A stretch of DNA of 64,000 nt, taken from Scenedesmus sp. ARA3 (Eukaryota > Chlorophyta > Chlorophyceae > Sphaeropleales > Scenedesmaceae). The notes under the pieces were generated by a model, which ran no database searches, was not told the DNA's origin, and saw only the letters and a program-made list of their open reading frames with translations. Below, one piece after another: positions 1-19,900 of this stretch; position 1 is the stretch's first letter; every line of letters starts with the position of its first letter. The stretch spans positions 110,582 through 174,581 of the forward strand of contig RWJK01001612.1 of assembly GCA_004335835.1 (NCBI GenBank), given 5' to 3'. The translations under genes were made by a program, and so were the position numbers.

Positions 1-2705
<2,705 letters not shown>

Positions 2706-3235
2706 CTTTGCTCGTGTGCTTGTGCGTTGCTGACGGACAGGAATCAAGCGTGCACGGTTGAAGTGAATGCCAACAGCAGGGAGACGACAGATCATTCTTC
2801 AGGGAAGAGGCACGCGTTGCTTCGCCTGTTTAAGCCAAGGCGTGAGGGTTGCTGCCAAACCCTGAGCATCAACGCAGGCATTCTGGCCAAACGTCGCACC
2901 CCATTGGGCTGCAATTTCAACAAACATTTACGTGGAGCGCAATGCGCGCAGGCACGTATCCATGTTGCTGCTGTGCACGTTGCCGCAGCAGTACCAACGA
3001 GGGTGCCATGCCAACACAACCCAGCAGAACGCAAAACGTGCTCGTGATCAACACCAGCAACTGATATAACAGCGTAATGTCGAGTATGGGAGCCTGATCA
3101 TGGATGTAAGACGCAGGGCAGCAGGTGCTGTACAGCTGGGCAACACCAGCACCTGATGGTGATGGTGCATGGTGGGTCTCTGTGCTGGTGGACACTGGTA
3201 CCGCAACACTAGCCAGAGCCACATCCCGTCATGCG

Positions 3236-3886
3236 TCATGTCAAGTCAACCACGTCAGCATCGTCATCCTCAACTGCATCTACTCCACCACCATGTCCTG
3301 CACCCAGGCGATGCTGCTGCAGGCCACCCGCATCCGCAGGACTGTCCAGCAGCTCTATAACATCCTGCTGCTGCTGCTGTCTGCTTGCTGGCCGCGCTGC
3401 AAACAGCTCCTTTGCACTCTTTGGTCGACCTGCGCTTGTGCCTGCCTGCTGCCGCTGCGGCACAGGTGACAGCACTCCCGCCTCATCCAGCAGCGCTGCA
3501 AACTGTGCAGTGAGCCGGCCCTGACCAGCAGCAGCAGCAGCACCAGCAGCACCGCTGAGTGCTTTCTGCTGCTGGCACTGCTGGCTGCTAGGTGTTGATG
3601 GCGAGGCCAGCAGCTCCTTAGCCCTGTCTGTGGATGCTTTCTTTGCAGGAGGTGCCATGCCAGTGCTGCCTGCTGCTGCTGCCGTTGAGGTGGCAGCAGC
3701 AGCACCTGCGGCGCCCAGCTTGCTCTTGTGTGCCTGCAGCCTGGCTGCCAGCGGCAGCAGCTCTGGGGAGTCTGAGGTGCAGTCAACAGCGTCTGCAGGC
3801 TGCCGCTTCAGCGGGCTGCTGGCCGCCACATGCTGCTCCTGCTGCTGCTGCTGCTGCTGCGCTGGCTGTTCCTGCTTGACTTCATG

Positions 3887-3919
<33 letters not shown>

Positions 3920-6900
3920 TGTTGTTGTGCTGGCGTGCGGTTGCTGGCCTTGGCTGCTGCACTCAGAGTCCGACAGCAGCGCAGGTGCTGTGGCCTGCAG
4001 GAACCTCTCCATTGCACCTGCCCGCATCACCTGCTTGCCCGAACCCCTGCCGCGGCCACGGCCAGCTGCTGGAGTCCGGCCTGCAGCAGCAGGTGTCCTG
4101 CCAGCAGCAGCACCACCAGACGCTGCTGCCGGCCCTGCGGTTGCTGGCCTGGCAGCTGCGCTGCCAGGCTTGCCGCCCCTGACGCCGACAAACACCCGAT
4201 GTGAATCTTGGCCAGTGTCTGCTGCTGCTGCTGTAGGTCTGCTGGCCCTTTCTACTGCTGCATCAGCAGCTGCTGCTGGTGGCTGAGCAGCAGTTGCTAC
4301 AGGAGGCTGCCCATAGCCCCAGGGGTCATGCTGGGACTGCTGCAGCTCCTCCAGCGGCTGCGACAGCTCCTGCTGCTGCTGCTGCTGCTGCTGCTCTTGC
4401 TGTGCCACATTATCATCCTCGTCACCTTCTATCACGCTGTCCAGCCACTCAGAGAAGGACTTCCGACCCGGCGGCTGCTTCTTAGTGGTGCTGCTCGCCC
4501 AGCTGCGGCCGCCAGCCTCTGCAGCACCAGCCGCGCCAGCAGCTGCAGCTGCCACTGCAGGCATGTGTGACAGCCTGCCACTGCCTCCAATCAAACCTGC
4601 CGCTGCAGGTTGGCATGAGTCTGCTGCTGCTGCTGCCGCCGTTGAGCTTCCAGCTGCAATGCCTGCCAGGCCAGGGATGCTGCCACCCTCAGCTGCCGGC
4701 CGCCTGGCGCCTGGTTTGCTGCTGGGCTTGGCTGCTGCAGTGTAGTCCTGTACGTAGCAGCACAGAAGCAGCATGTTACAGCTCGAGCAAGTTATGCAGC
4801 TGCTTTGGCAGCAGGAGATACATGCATCAGGTTGTTGCTGCTGAGCCATCCAAGTTTGGGTTCTGAACAGGCTTCGAACCATGCTGCTCAACCAGCTACA
4901 ACCTCAGCAGCACTTTTGGGGCAGCCAGCGCAGCAGTGGTACCACAGACGTTGCTTCACACATTACATTGCTGTTACAGGGACGCGGAAACACAACAGGA
5001 GCAGGAGCTGCAGCGCTCTGGATCTCACCTTGACTGTATTGAAGTAGTCCTTGAGGTTGCGCTGCTTGTCTGCTGCCCCGGCTGCGGCTGCTGGTGTCGC
5101 GGCTGCTGCTGCCGCCTTCTTCCTGCCAGCTGAGCGTGCACGGGCACTGGCTGGCGGGTTCCTGCAAGCACCAGCCACAGCAGACAGGCAGGCAGTGACG
5201 CCTGGGCCAAGCGTGCGACTCTTAGCACGCCAATGCACAGCACATAGAAGGCAGGAGCAAACAACCCAACACAACAGCAGCTAGCAAGCCATCGTTAACA
5301 GTGTCAGACATCAATGTGCATTTGCGTCCTGCCACACGTCGGGCCGCACCTGTACGCCGCCACCAGCTCAGGCCACACCGCCTCCACCAGGCTGCAGCGC
5401 ACCGAGCGGTGCTCCGAGAACTGCAGCGAGCCGCCAGAGCGGCCGCCGCCGCTGCCGGCAGCCTGGCTGGCAGCCGCCGCCTGGCTGCAGCTGAAGCTGG
5501 GCCCCTGGCTGGCTGGCATCTGCGACAGCCAGGGCTCACCCTCTGCATCGTCAGCTGCAGCCGCTGCTGCGCTGCCGCTGGCTGCAGCTGCTGCTGCGGA
5601 GGAGGAAAAGGAGGATGCCAGCTTTGGCGGCCTGCTGCGTGCTGTGCCAGCAATCCAAGCCAGGTCCACAGCCAGGTCTTCAGCGTCCTGAGCTGCAAGC
5701 CTGTGCTGCTGCTGCAGGCGCTCCACCAGCAGCACGTAGCGCCAGCCCTGCTGCTGGCGTGCAGGCACGCTGGACATGTCGTCAGCGCCCTTGCTGCTGA
5801 CCTTGCGTATGCCTGTGGGCCTGAACTGCACGCCCGAGGACGGGCCTGGCTGCGGCCCTTGCCGCATGTCCCACTCCAGCAGCAGCGGCAGCAGCTTCAA
5901 GCGCACCTGCAGCAGTGGCAAGAAGAGCAGCTACCGTGTCACGCAGGCTTTTCAGTGACAGGACCTTGGGCACTGCACTTGTAGCACGGTGCAGTAGTGC
6001 ATGCGTAGGTGCCCAGGCACAACTGGCCACCTCCCAGTCAGCAAGCAATTTAATGCCATGCATACCCAAGCATGTGCAGCTGCCCGCACTGAATGATCAG
6101 CAAGTGTCAGCAGCCTCCATTCGCATACATACCACGTGTTCAAGCATGCCACATCTGCAGTAGCCCGAAGACCCGCAATCTCCTGCTCCCACCTGGTTGT
6201 GGTCCCACTCCTTGATGTACTTGGTCATGATGTCGCCAATGGCGCGCACATCAGGCCGTGCCCGCCACGTGAACACGTTGCGGCTGCTGCCAGGCACAGG
6301 CAGGCTGTACTCGCGCTGCACAGCAGCCACAGCCTTGTGCAGCTCGCTGGTGTACGTGGCGGCAGCAGTCCTGCAAGCAGAAGCAGCACATCCGAACGCG
6401 GTTTGTGAACAGGATATGACACACGGATGTTGACGCTGAAGAGGCCAGCATGCAATCACACACACAAAACCGTCACCATCAATGGCCAATCAAAACACAC
6501 AGCACGTCAGCTGCAAAGCAGGAAACATGCCCTGCCCGCACTGCTGCCCTGCTGCTGCTGCTGCTGCTGCCTGACAACCCCTCACCTGCAGCTGGCCATG
6601 AAGCCACGCGTCTGCACCGCACGCCGCACCACGCGGTTCAGCAGCCGCTCGCCAGCACGCCGGTGGAAGTTGCACTCGCACTGCTGCCACTGCCGCGGCA
6701 CGCAGCCGGACTCGCAGCCGCAGCCGCTGCAGCCGCCGCTGCGCTTGCTGTGCTGCGCGATGCGGCTCTTCATGCCGCCCTCGTGGCCACACGCCTTGCA
6801 GCCGGTGCACTGCGCAGGCAGCAACGAACACACACCCATGCAACATGTGAGCTGCTGGGGTTGATGCAGGCAGTTGCACGTCAGCAGCTAGCTGTACCAC

Positions 6901-9591
6901 GCTGCAAAGAGGCTGCCAAACAGCGGCTGCACAAGAAAGCAGGGTTGATGTGCTGGCTGCTTGCCAAACTTCGAGACAGGCGCAGGACTTCAGAGGCTGA
7001 CTACTCAGTTACACCTGCGCATCCCACTTGACAGATGTCCTGTCCCTCTGCCTGCCTGCCAGGCTGCTTTTCAGCCATATGCTTACCTTTGTGAGAGCAT
7101 CCAGCTCGGGGTCTGGCCCTGCTTCCAGCATTGCCTCCAGCTTCTGCAGCACAGCCTCATCATCCTGCACAAACACACCACACACAAGACAGCTGAATAC
7201 CCAGTGCTGCCACCCTTAGCAGCTAGTGCTGTCCAGGGTGCAGGACTTCGCGCAGATGCTGCACATGTGGAATCATAATCACCTGCGCAGATATTTACAC
7301 GAAAAAAACGACCAGCATAAGCTGCAGCATCACATGCAAAGCCTTCTGCGGTGCCGTGCCAGTGCTGTACTGTGCTGCCAGCTGTTTCTGGCCGGCTCAC
7401 CTCACAGCCCTGCAGCAGGTGCCTCACAGCGTCCATGGCCATGCCTTCGCCAACCTGCAGAGACCAACACAGCAGCTTGGTGTATGCACTGCTGACAGCA
7501 GCAGGAAAAGAGGAAGACGTGAAGTAGCTGATGTTCCCCCCCCCCTGCTTTTCATACTGCTGCTGCCAACCATTGTCAGCACCTGCAGTAATAGAGCCCT
7601 CACTGCTGGCAGGAAGCTGTTGCTGCTCACAACATGAGCCAAGTCCACCTTGTGGGTTTCACAAGCACTCGCATAGCCTGCAGCCCAAAAGTTCTCATAC
7701 ATCCCTGGTGCCCGCACCTGCTCCGCGCCCGTGGTGTCGTAGTCGCCGCCTGCCAGCTGCGCGATGCACTGCAGCGCAGCCTCGCCGCCCCGCGTGATGC
7801 CCAGCAGCCGCTGCACGTCATCGCGGCAGCAGCGCACCAGGCTCGACTTGCGCGGGTCGTCCGTCTGCACATGGACGCAGCAGCAGCTTGCTTGGTGGTG
7901 CGGGGCTGCGCGGTACCAGCAAACTCAACATGGCTGCTCCCTTGCTGACGCAAGGTGCTGCTGCAAACCAGATCCCTGCTGCATTTGCATTGCATTGCAG
8001 TGCAGTGACCTCCGACCAACTTGCCCTCCTGCTGGACTACAATCTCTACACTTGCGTGACGCACGCTGCATAAACGCAGCCTTGCAGCCCGCACCTGCAG
8101 GTGCATCTGCCTGTACACAGTCAGCGCGCCAAACAGCAGCACATCCACGTCCAGCGTGTGGCAGGCATGCGCCCAGCCGCACAGGTTCAGCGCCGCACAC
8201 ATCGCCTCGCCCTCGCCCGCGGCTTGAACACACGGCACGCCCTGCGCAACCAGCATAAGCAGCAGAAGGACATGTCACATGCGCTGCTCAGCGCCCAAGC
8301 ACTGTCCGGCGGGGATCTGGTGAGAAGCATACTCAGCTGCTGCTGGTGCGCCTGTGCAGGTGACTTGAACAGCAGCCTGCAGGAAGATATCCAGCAGCGC
8401 TGCACGCAGCAGCAGCTGCCAAATTGGCTGTTGCTGATGGTGCCAGCATGCCACCTCCACTGCCGCACAAACCTCAACTTGCAGCTGCCGCCGCTGTTGC
8501 TGCTGCAGGATGCTTTGCAGTGCCATCACAGAAGCTGCAGCTGCTGCAGCTGCTGTCAGTGTGCTACTGTGCTCACTCACAAAGGCATCCAACAGCCGCT
8601 TCATTGCCTGGCCCAGCTTGTCAAACTGGCCGCCTGCTCTGTTGCCCACATCATATGAGCGAGCGGTTGGCCCGTACTGCGCAACGCACCTGCATAGCAA
8701 ACACAGCATGTGGTTTGTGCCGAGGCGTGCCATGGCGCCCAGTTGCAGCCTAGTTCTACATGCCGCCTCACAGCGCGCTGCGTTTGCTGTGACCACCTGC
8801 AAGAAAGGCCCTAAAAGTACTGCACAATTGCAGTGAACTCATCATCAGCAGTTCTGCTGCGGAGTCCAATCTTGATGCAGATGCTGCTGCAAATCTCAGC
8901 AGCCCAGCACCTGGCGTGCCTGCAGCCGCTGAGCTACCACCGTTGCTGCTGCTGCTGCTGTTGCCGTTGCTGCTGCTCACCTCTGCCGCAGCTTCTCCAG
9001 CTTTGCAGCAGGCGTCTGGCCCTCAATGACAAACACAGGAAGGCAGCCGTAGCGCAGCCAGTGGATGGTCTGCGGCAGGAGCAGCACACACAGCATGGAT
9101 TATGAGACCACTCTTTTGCAAGCGAACCAGCCAACTTTTGCTGCTGTGCCTGGGACGGCAGAAGGTGCAGTGGTGCTGATGTGCAAGCAGCACACCTTGG
9201 TACTGCTACTGCTACGGCTCATACATCAAGACTCTGAGGGGCCGTATCCTTGCAAGTTGCATGTGCCTTCCTTAGCAGCAGCGCCAGCTCACCCGGTCAA
9301 ACACCACTTTCGCTGCACGTGCGTAAGGAGAGTCATACTGCTCAAGCAGAGCAGGTTGCGACTGCGCCTGCATCAGCCATGCTGACAGGTCCACAGCAAC
9401 AACCTTGTTCTCCACCTGCAGGAGCATCAGCATTAGGCACAGCACGTGCGCGACACACAGCACAGCTCCAGGGCGCACCATGGCTGCTGCTCGCTCACCG
9501 CCTCCACTATCTCAGCATGCTGCCCAGGAGTGTGGCCCTCTAGAGTTTGCACTGCAGTTCCCAGCGCCTTCCAGAGGTTGTTGACTCCCAT
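3236..9591 (-). CDS. GEN1: GEN1/SEND1-like Holliday junction resolvase (XPG/Rad2 family)
   Basis: Structure-selective nuclease expected to cut Holliday junctions in the nucleus. The ATG at 9591 opens MGVNNLWKALG, the XPG-N start. Next come VVAVDLSAWLMQ (metal-binding Asp), TIHWLRYGCLPVFVIEG, and XPG-I AAGEGEAMCAALNLCG with LDVDVLLFGA (acidic metal ligands). The H2TH region contains LAGGDYDTTGAEQV. At 6810-6590 lies a Cys/His-rich segment (CKACGHEGG...CSGCGCESGC) of the kind found in plant SEND1/GEN1. Then RARPDVRAIGDIMTKYI and a chromodomain-like block at 5900-5650 (GWRYVLLVERLQQQ). The last exon (~4745-3236) encodes a long low-complexity Gln/Ala/Ser tail ending DVVDLT. About 11-13 exons. The catalytic acids are all present, so it should be active. 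The orthologue choice GEN1 versus SEND1 is inferred from the Cys-rich region. Confidence 0.88.
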
Positions 9592-10087
9592 GCTGATGAA
9601 GGTTGCAGCACTACTGCTACTCACTGCAGGAGTAGGGCACTGCTGCTGTTGTTCGGCCCCTCGCACAAGCCGGGCATGTTCGACATGTGTCGCTTATGTG
9701 TTACCATGCTTCAATTCTTGCAGCACTGCGTCAAGTCACCTCGAGTCTTTCAACGGTGCACTGCCGAGTTTCACTTGAATTCTAGCCGAACATGTACCTT
9801 GTAACCATTTGAAGCCTGCAACTTAGTAAAAAAAATTCGCATAAGGGCCCCTGTCACCTGGTCCTGGAGCTGCAGCAGGGCACTAGGATGACTGCTCTGC
9901 TAAAACACCCGAACGCCCGACGTTGTCGTCACTCCATAGGATTGCAGCAAATTGCAAAGTATACAGAGGGGAACATTCGCCGTCGGGAATAGAGTGACGA
10001 TCAGTGTTGCATCACAGCTCCAGCGTTTAGCTGACTGTGCACGCCCTGCACACACCGCGATTTAGGCCGCTACTGCTGTTCTGCGAT
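9592..10087. promoter_or_regulatory. Shared 5' intergenic region between resolvase (-) and lipid kinase (+)
   Basis: The 496 bp between two divergent start codons must hold the promoters or 5' UTRs of both genes. It contains an A-rich run near 9827-9836. I see no convincing TATA box or named motif. Confidence 0.5.
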
Positions 10088-14068
<3,981 letters not shown>

Positions 14069-15140
14069 GCATGCAAACGGTAGAATCAATGAGAGCTGCA
14101 GTGCAGCTGACGTCACGTAGCGGGCATGCAGCAGCTGCAGACGTAACAAGCAGTTGTGATGATATATCACCACATGCATTGCAGTGCAATGGAGTTGTAT
14201 GCACTGCTCAACCTGGTTAAAGAGGCTGCAGCTGCTTACTGAAAAGTAAGTGCATGGATTGCAGTACTTGAAGTACTGCATGCATCGTTTGCAATTGAAC
14301 CCAACTGGTGTGGCAGGTGTGCAGTGGAAATAGTCTACGTGTTGTTGAAGAAGGTGATTGATTGCAGGGTATTCCTTTTTTGTATCGCGCCAGCCGATCG
14401 TGTGGTCAGCCAAGTGAAGATCTCCTGGTTGGTGACCAGGGAAACAACCCGGGAGGGGCGTTGAAGCGTCATGACTGCCGTCAAGCCCGGCTCAACCGAC
14501 CACCAAATTATGCGCGCTGAGCTTGTGACGCGCACGCTTATATCACTTTGCGTAGCTTCAGCAATGTGCACGCAGCGCTAGGGGGGCTTCTGGGATTGGA
14601 GGTGCTGTGGTCACCTAAACCGACGTCGCCAACACCAGTTTGTTTGACACGTGGGATTCCGCGTTCGTTCCACCAATATACTATTTAAAGCGCGATAGAA
14701 GTATGTTTTAGGTGAACGCACAAACTTCAGATGTGCCTTGGCTTGATGGTAGTGGTGCCCAGGTCGCCGGTCCGCCATGACCAACTGAGATTGCATCACA
14801 GAGGCTGCACTCAACACCACGCTGTACACCTTTAAGAACCACCAATTGGTCATTAAAAGCATTGTGACGCCACAGAAGGGCGGAATTGTGTTTAAAAGAG
14901 AAAGCTCGTATCCACATCACGCACACACGAGCAGATAATATATCAAATGATGCCGACCTGCTAATATGAGTAAATTATTTGGGTTTGTAGAAAGATCTCA
15001 CGTCATTGGTCGGATGTCAGGAAGATATGGGGATCGTCTGCGAACCTCAAGCTGGGCTTCACGCACGCCCCGCCCCGGCCTACTATAAAGGGCCAGCCTC
15101 CCAGTGCGCGCCATATGCTACACGGCATCCACTCTTACAC
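14069..15140. other. Intergenic, no supported gene; two hairpins, promoter-like end
   Basis: No coding exon is recognised. A 6-bp stem with a GAAA loop lies at 14235-14250, and an odd-centred inverted repeat with 10-bp arms at 14260-14280, about 170-210 bp after the lipid-kinase stop. The region is AT-richer near 14880-15000. A TATAAAG box (about 15083) and an inverted CCAAT (about 15003-15010) sit upstream of the ATG at 15141. Confidence 0.5.
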
Positions 15141-15746
15141 AATGGATCCTTCCGCCAGCTTATTGCCACACATGAGCAGCCAGCAACACCAAGTGGCTGT
15201 CGTGCTCGACGGCAGCTTTGCCTTCATGCAGTGTCAGGAACAGCTCAGAAGAACACAGCAGTCAATTCAATTGGCTGGCTAACGATGGTGTTGTGTCTGG
15301 CGACATGAGCCTCAGGTGCGACGATTGGCTGGTGCCGCTGCGCAGCACCTATGTCTCCCCACTAGAAACGTGCCTCTATGCATGCTTACTGTTAGCAGCT
15401 TGAAGGGAACTGCGTGCAGCGGCGTCACATGCTGGTGCTGATGCAGCCCCGGTTCCTACTGGCCGGCCTAAGTGCAAACTTACCTGCCACAGGGATGCTG
15501 GGAACACGACTGCGCTGCGTTGTTATGATTAATAGTGCCACCGTGGTCCTCTTACCATACGCTGGTTGCTCTTTCTGTGGTGCAGCTCAACTTGTGTGGG
15601 GTGACCACACCACTGCCACGACTCCTGTGGCCATGGCTACGATCAGCACCAGCTGCGAACGGCGTCTCAGAAACTATCGAACGCTTCGGTTTTCTTGCCG
15701 ACTTGCAAGCTGGGAGCCTGCACCACAAGTGGCGTTCTGGGTCTAA
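15141..15746 (+). CDS. Weak candidate: VWA-domain (MED25-like) gene or relic
   Basis: An ATG 58 bp after a TATAAAG box opens MDPSASLLPHM and then HQVAVVLDGSFAFMQ, which fits the first strand of a VWA fold. Splicing at GTGTCA (about 15230) to the AG at about 15313 keeps the frame and gives CDDWLVPLRSTYVSPLE. A later stretch at about 15590-15720 reads LLWPWLRSAPAANGVSETIE and GFLADLQ, resembling the Mediator subunit MED25 helix that follows its WT motif. The middle part needs at least one frame change and no downstream MED25 domain was found before 19 kb. I regard it as a possible decayed or truncated copy. The family call is inference; the alternative is that the similarity is accidental. Confidence 0.25.
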
Positions 15747-15759
15747 TCGAGGTTGAGGT

Positions 15760-18700
15760 CAGCAGCAGCATGACAGCAGCGCTGCTGCTTGCAGGAAACA
15801 GCCAACTCAAGGCCTACCTGCAGCCACCCTATCCAAGCATGCAGTGTTCAGCAGCTTAACCTTAAACAGGGCAGCACCCAACACACTGCCCCTTTGGCGA
15901 AGCCTACCCAGTGAATCTTCTGCCACAAGGGCGTGGCTCTGAAGTGTCTTGAAGTTCCCATCTGGCACATCTACTTCTGGCCCATTCAACTGGTCAAGCG
16001 GCTTGGAAGTCATAACAACAGCCTCATGATGTCTGGTATCATGTTGTCTGCTGCACACGCAACTGGTAGCACCAGTGCTTAGGTGTGCCACCCATGCACC
16101 CAGCCAGCTGCTGCAGGCTACCTCTCAACTGCACCTGGCAGGTGTGTGCGGTGCCCCATGGTTGTGTGGTGCCGTTAGTCCACGTCTTGTGAAGACAGTG
16201 CACAATTTGGCTCTAAATCTCATAACAGTGCTAGCCCTGGCTCCTCTGTCTCCATGTGAGTAGCCTGCGTGCTTAGGAGTGAGCCCAACCAAGAAGCCAG
16301 ATGCCACAGGAATCGACTGTGCCTGGTTGCAGGGCCCCCCTTGCATGGATTGACGAGCAGCCTTAGTTTTGAATCTGGCCGAGCTTTTCAACTCCCTAGC
16401 TCTGGTCTTGTTTACGCAGCCGGCAGCGTGGCATTTCTTACAAGAGCCAGCTGCCGCATGCATACACACAACATCAGGTCTGGGCATGAATGTTCTTTCA
16501 AACACAGCGTTGTTTCTGCAGCAAAAAGCTAAAAAGCATGCTGCTGTGCAGTGCATGGGCGTTTGTGGAGTCTGCATAATCAATAAAGGCAGGTGACATG
16601 TTCTAGGTGTGCATTCCTCGCAGCCTGGCAGCAGCCACAGGTTACCCAATCGACTGTGCCTGCCAGCTGTTTGGTCTGCCCCCTTGCCTTTATGCCCTAG
16701 CCACTGCTTCTCTTGTGTGGCTTGGTGCTTGCTATCACATAAGCTTGTGTTCGGACAGCCGGCTGGTGTTGTTCCCCAGGATCAGCGACAACCTTGATCA
16801 GCCAGGCGTGACATAATCAACCTTGATAATCATAAGCACACAGTGCCCATTGCAAGGCTGTGTGACACTCACGCATGACAGGTAGCATCTGCTTAGGTGT
16901 GCGGTCCTGGCTGCTGCAGCAACGCCCAATGGTTGCTTTGCTGCAGCCAGTGATTGCCCCCTTGTCATTGCATAGCCAATCAACAACAGCACTTTGTGCG
17001 TTGCATGCAGCCGGAGCGCCACGCGGTGCTCATAATCAGGGCTGCCCACAATACAACCGCTGCTGTTGCTCAGCAGAGTGCTTGGTTCCTGTTTTTTTAT
17101 AGCTAATCTCATGCATGCTGCTGGTTGGGTCCTTGGACAGTTGGCACAGCCTGCCAACTGCGCCTGGCAACTGCAGCTCTTGTTTGCCATGCCGTGCTAG
17201 CTTGACGTGGTTCTGCTCCTTTCTGCATCTCCATTTCTTCTTGTTCTTTTTTTACCACTTGTCAAAGACGCTCAGTGCGCAGCACCAGTCAAGTACCCCT
17301 TTGTATGCCTGTTTGAACCTGCGGAACAACACACTGCACGTTGAAGGCTTATTGTCAGAAGCATGGGTGGCTCGTTTTTTTCGTGTGTGGGCGACCCACA
17401 TGTTGAGTGTGTGCACACAACATATGTGAGCGGCCATTATGAGCAAGGATCTGGGCAACGTGGTTGTGTTGCGGCAGCGGTTGGCCAGCAGTTGTTGGGC
17501 GACAGTCGTGAGAGCCCTGGTTGTCTTGGGGCTTGAGGGTCGCTTTGTGTCAGGGAAATAAGTGGCCGCCTGCCTGCCGCTGCTCTGCCAGCGTGCCGTA
17601 CTTGTGTGCATGAGCATTTGTATTGCCCAACTGCTGTGTTTTTGTGCCTGCACGGCCATAGTCTGTCTGTTGTCTTCGCACAAACCTGGGTTCCTTTCTG
17701 TGTACGGGTCTTAGTGTTAGCACTGGCAAAGAGCTCTTGGGTGGCGCAATGGCGCATCCCCCTAGTTTATACAACGCATGTCAGCAATCAAAGACGTGAT
17801 GAGTATGGTCTATTGCCGCAAAGGGCCCAAAAAACTCTGTCCAGCAGAGTCTGTGCTGTGACTGTGAGCAGCTGCAATGCTGTGCAGTGCAGCTGCAATG
17901 TTGTGCAGTGCTCTTGCTCACGCATGTGCCTGAGGAACCCGTGCTTCTTGTTCTTTTGCGGCTTCTGCAGAAGTGTGGATGCTATGTCAGCCAAATAACA
18001 AATAAGCTGCTGGTCACCCAGCTTGTGTTGACTCTCTGTGAGTCCACGTGGAGCAGCGGACTACTACTACTTCTTGACATGCGTTGTGTTGTTACACAGC
18101 AGGGCCTGGGTGTGCAGCGCACTTCAGGGTGCGATTGCTGCTTGCAGGCCGTGGCTCTAGGTCTATGTTGAGTTGGCTTGCATCTTGAGGCCACCATCAT
18201 TGGGAGTAGGTTTTAAGTTATTGCTTTTTGTGGAGTTGCTGTGCCAACAGGCATGTGTTATGTTCTTATGTGCCCAGCACCTAGTGGTTCGACCATGTGG
18301 CCCGTGATTGCATGCCTTCCATGCAAGGCGGACTGTGTAACTGTTTCACTTCATACCTCGTCTTTGAAAGGTCTTCAGAGGAGTCTGCTGCGTTTGCCTG
18401 TGCCAAGACTGCCAGACAGGACTAATCAGAAATTAGACCAGCTCAGCCCAGAACAAGCACCCCAAATGACTGCTGCCTAGCCAACCGTACCATGCTCAGC
18501 ATGTTTAGCCTCAGAAGCAATAGGGCTGCAATCATACTGACGCAGTGGTGTTAGCCGGAGCTCTGGCTGCTCGAGCATAGCACAACATAGCTCTTCTGCC
18601 CCTGCTGGCTGCCGCTGTTGCTTCCCAGGCCTAGCTAGGGGTACCCTTTGCTAGCGAAATGACAGCCGCGCGACAGCCAAAGTCACTGCTGACGAACAGA

Positions 18701-19290
18701 AACCAGTTATCGTCTGTTACAGGAGCCCCGATCACCAGCAAGTCATGCAACGTTGATGACAGCACGCATACTGTAGCAGCGGGTTCCGTGCTAGACAGCG
18801 CCTCATATACGCTGCTGAGCTGCAACTCTCTGTACTAAACAGCACCTCTGACTGCATGCAATAGCCCACAGAGAGTCGCACTGCAGACACAGCCACTGTC
18901 CGTTGCTTGCCACAAACGGCATGCACACCAGTTGCCGCCCTGTCACTGTGTCCACCGCTTCCCAATAGATAGGCACAGAACCTGCATTACGCCAGAATGT
19001 TGCGCAAAGGCAACATCGCACACATCACAATGCCCACAACTCCTGCACATAATGGTGTCAGCAGCGGCAGCAACAGGTGCATGCATGCACCTGTTATGCT
19101 TGGGTTGCTGGAATACTACCGCCATATGGCGGCGCCATACACACTGCATGCACGCACGCTCGTACCTGGTTGCTATGCCTGTGCGGTCCTTTCTTCATGC
19201 ATCTACATCACATCTCCAGCAACAGCAGGCAGCATGTGCTGCAGCTGCTGCTGGCACGTAGTTTTTTTCAGGGGTCCAAAACACACACAA
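15760..19290. other. Gene-poor region
   Basis: No ORF has recognisable protein features. Degenerate direct repeats starting AGGTGTGC recur near 16080, 16605 and 16897, and the phrase AATCGACTGTGCCTG occurs at about 16313 and 16647, suggesting old duplicated non-coding sequence. T-runs are frequent between 17090 and 17380. Confidence 0.45.
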
Positions 19291-19506
19291 GCTCCACTTC
19301 TCCCTCAGTAACTCAGCACTGCGTTGCTTTGTCAGGCTAAGTGCGCTGCACTCGCTGCTGCTGAAGGCGGCGCTCCAGGCTCAGGCCTGCACATGCCAGC
19401 TCCATTCTTTCCTCAGTAACTCAGCACTGCTCTGCTTCTTCATCTATAGTGCGCTGCACTCCTGTTGACGGCGGCGCTCCGGGCTCAGTCCTGCGCATGC
19501 CAGCTG
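19291..19506 (+). repeat. Two-copy tandem repeat, 108-bp period
   Basis: The segment with CCTCAGTAACTCAGCACTG at 19303 recurs at 19411 with point differences and continues to matching CATGCCAGCT ends. It lies beyond the 3' end of the FKBP gene and encodes nothing recognisable. Confidence 0.8.
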
Positions 19507-19900
19507 TGGTGCTGAGCAGCAGCGCACTCTGCACGCTGTGCACCTACTCGTCAGCCTCCAGACCTGCGGTCACACGCGCAGATGTGCAGACAGGCGAGAA
19601 CAGTCACACATCAGCATACAGCGCACACAACAGGTAGCCTGGAAACAGTTGCAACTCTGGCCAATTGTGTTGCGTGCACAGCTGTGCTGGTGCCCTAGTG
19701 CGCAACCACAATCTCGCACACCTCTGACCCAAGCAGTGTGCTGCACACACATGTGTGCGCTGTACAACGCAGCTTGCAGCACTGCAAGCAAGCCGCCATG
19801 CTGTGTACGTTTGCCCATTGACTCTGCCTACAGGGCTGGTGACGCGCTGCACATAGAGCTGCAGCATCAGAGATGGCAGCAGTGGCCAGCACCCACCTGG

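Noticed and set aside
3236..4900. Long overlapping plus-strand ORFs rich in Leu, Cys or Ala
   Set aside because: They are antisense readings of the CAG-rich last exons of the resolvase gene; only the minus-strand frame continues from recognisable XPG exons.
14335..14571. 78-codon minus-strand ORF considered as a transposon-encoded protein
   Set aside because: No family motif, no neighbours of transposon type and no terminal repeats seen.
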